A stretch of 64,000 nt of DNA from Aquamicrobium sp. (GTDB lineage Bacteria > Pseudomonadota > Alphaproteobacteria > Rhizobiales > Rhizobiaceae): assembly GCA_019739225.1 (NCBI GenBank), contig JAHHDT010000005.1, forward strand, positions 806,001-870,000, read 5' to 3'. The translations under genes were made by a program, and so were the position numbers. Below are positions 63,824 through 64,000 of the stretch, piece after piece (positions within the stretch are counted from its first letter, which is position 1; each line of letters starts with the position of its first letter). Under the pieces are notes generated by a model, which saw only the letters and a list, made by a program, of their open reading frames with translations, did not search any database and was not told the DNA's origin.

Positions 63824-64000
63824 GTGTGTGGAATTTGCGGAGAAGTACGCTTCGACGGCGCCCAGCCATCGACACTCGCCCAGATCAGGATGATGGAGGC
63901 GCTGGCACCACGTGGACCGGATGGAAGCGGCCTCGTGATGCACGGGAATGCAGCCCTTGCCCATCGCCGGCTTAAGATCATCGACCTGACCGAAAAGGCC
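63824..64000 (+). CDS. glutamine-dependent amidotransferase, asparagine synthase-like (N-acetylglutaminylglutamine amide type?), partial
   Basis: The first 59 codons of a gene running off the window are present: MCGICGEVRFDG, then 'LAPRGPDGSGL' and 'HRRLKIIDLTE'. The Cys after the start is the N-terminal nucleophile of class II glutaminase domains, which requires GTG 63824 as the start. CGGAGG at 63805-63810 is the nearest ribosome binding site, with a long 13-bp gap. The MCGICGE opening is typical of the amidotransferase that makes the osmoprotectant dipeptide NAGGN, but plain AsnB cannot be excluded from this fragment. Confidence 0.8.
   Translation, partial: MCGICGEVRFDGAQPSTLAQIRMMEALAPRGPDGSGLVMHGNAALAHRRLKIIDLTEKA

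Overview
The window is about 64 kb of high-GC chromosomal DNA from an alphaproteobacterium, most likely a member of the Hyphomicrobiales close to Mesorhizobium and other Phyllobacteriaceae. The evidence is class I lysyl-tRNA synthetase, ALA-synthase HemA, GcrA, a PodJ-like polarity protein, a SAM-II riboswitch before metZ, a two-domain dCTP deaminase, and two rhizobial-type intergenic palindromes. The genus cannot be fixed by eye. There is no rRNA, insertion sequence, prophage or CRISPR array. One tRNA (Gly, CCC) is present.

Layout. 1-4 kb: a dipeptide-type ABC binding protein, a nitronate monooxygenase-like flavoprotein and a membrane protein of unknown function. 4-11 kb: all four genes of the ligase-associated DNA repair set (ATP-dependent ligase, MBL-fold exonuclease, Lhr-like helicase, PdeM nuclease) in two divergent arms, with a TPR-methyltransferase between the arms. 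11-17 kb: DUF3429, TIGR02186, a TauE-type permease and a 1222-residue PodJ-like protein. 17.5-26 kb: a MerR regulator followed by a beta-oxidation operon. Its promoter palindrome occurs again, identical in the direction of transcription, in front of the nitronate monooxygenase gene 15 kb away. 26-32 kb: thioesterase, isomerase, a LexA-like S24 repressor, a nuclease-like protein, LysRS, a TerB-like protein and a solute-binding protein. 32.5-39.5 kb: surface glycosyltransferase, PPK2, PhoR-like kinase, PhoU and an O-acyltransferase; pstSCAB and phoB are absent from the place where related rhizobia carry them. 39.5-46 kb: GcrA, argD-argF-hslO, ApaG, and metZ behind a SAM-II riboswitch with an intrinsic terminator. 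46-64 kb: dCTP deaminase, a voltage-gated sodium channel, tRNA-Gly, BCCT transporter, small envelope proteins, MATE exporter, pyrD, a class D beta-lactamase, a CrbS/CrbR-like two-component pair, MscL, an aminotransferase, hemA, and the start of a glutamine-dependent amidotransferase that resembles the N-acetylglutaminylglutamine amide enzyme.

Functional threads. (a) MerR-controlled fatty-acid or branched-acyl-CoA catabolism with a remote second target. (b) Repair of DNA breaks or adducts. (c) Ion and osmotic physiology: sodium channel, BCCT carrier, MscL and possibly osmolyte synthesis. (d) Cell-cycle and polarity control (GcrA, PodJ-like). The signals I rate highest are the duplicated MerR-type operator, the predicted transcription-terminating SAM-II switch, the NaV channel and the altered pho locus.
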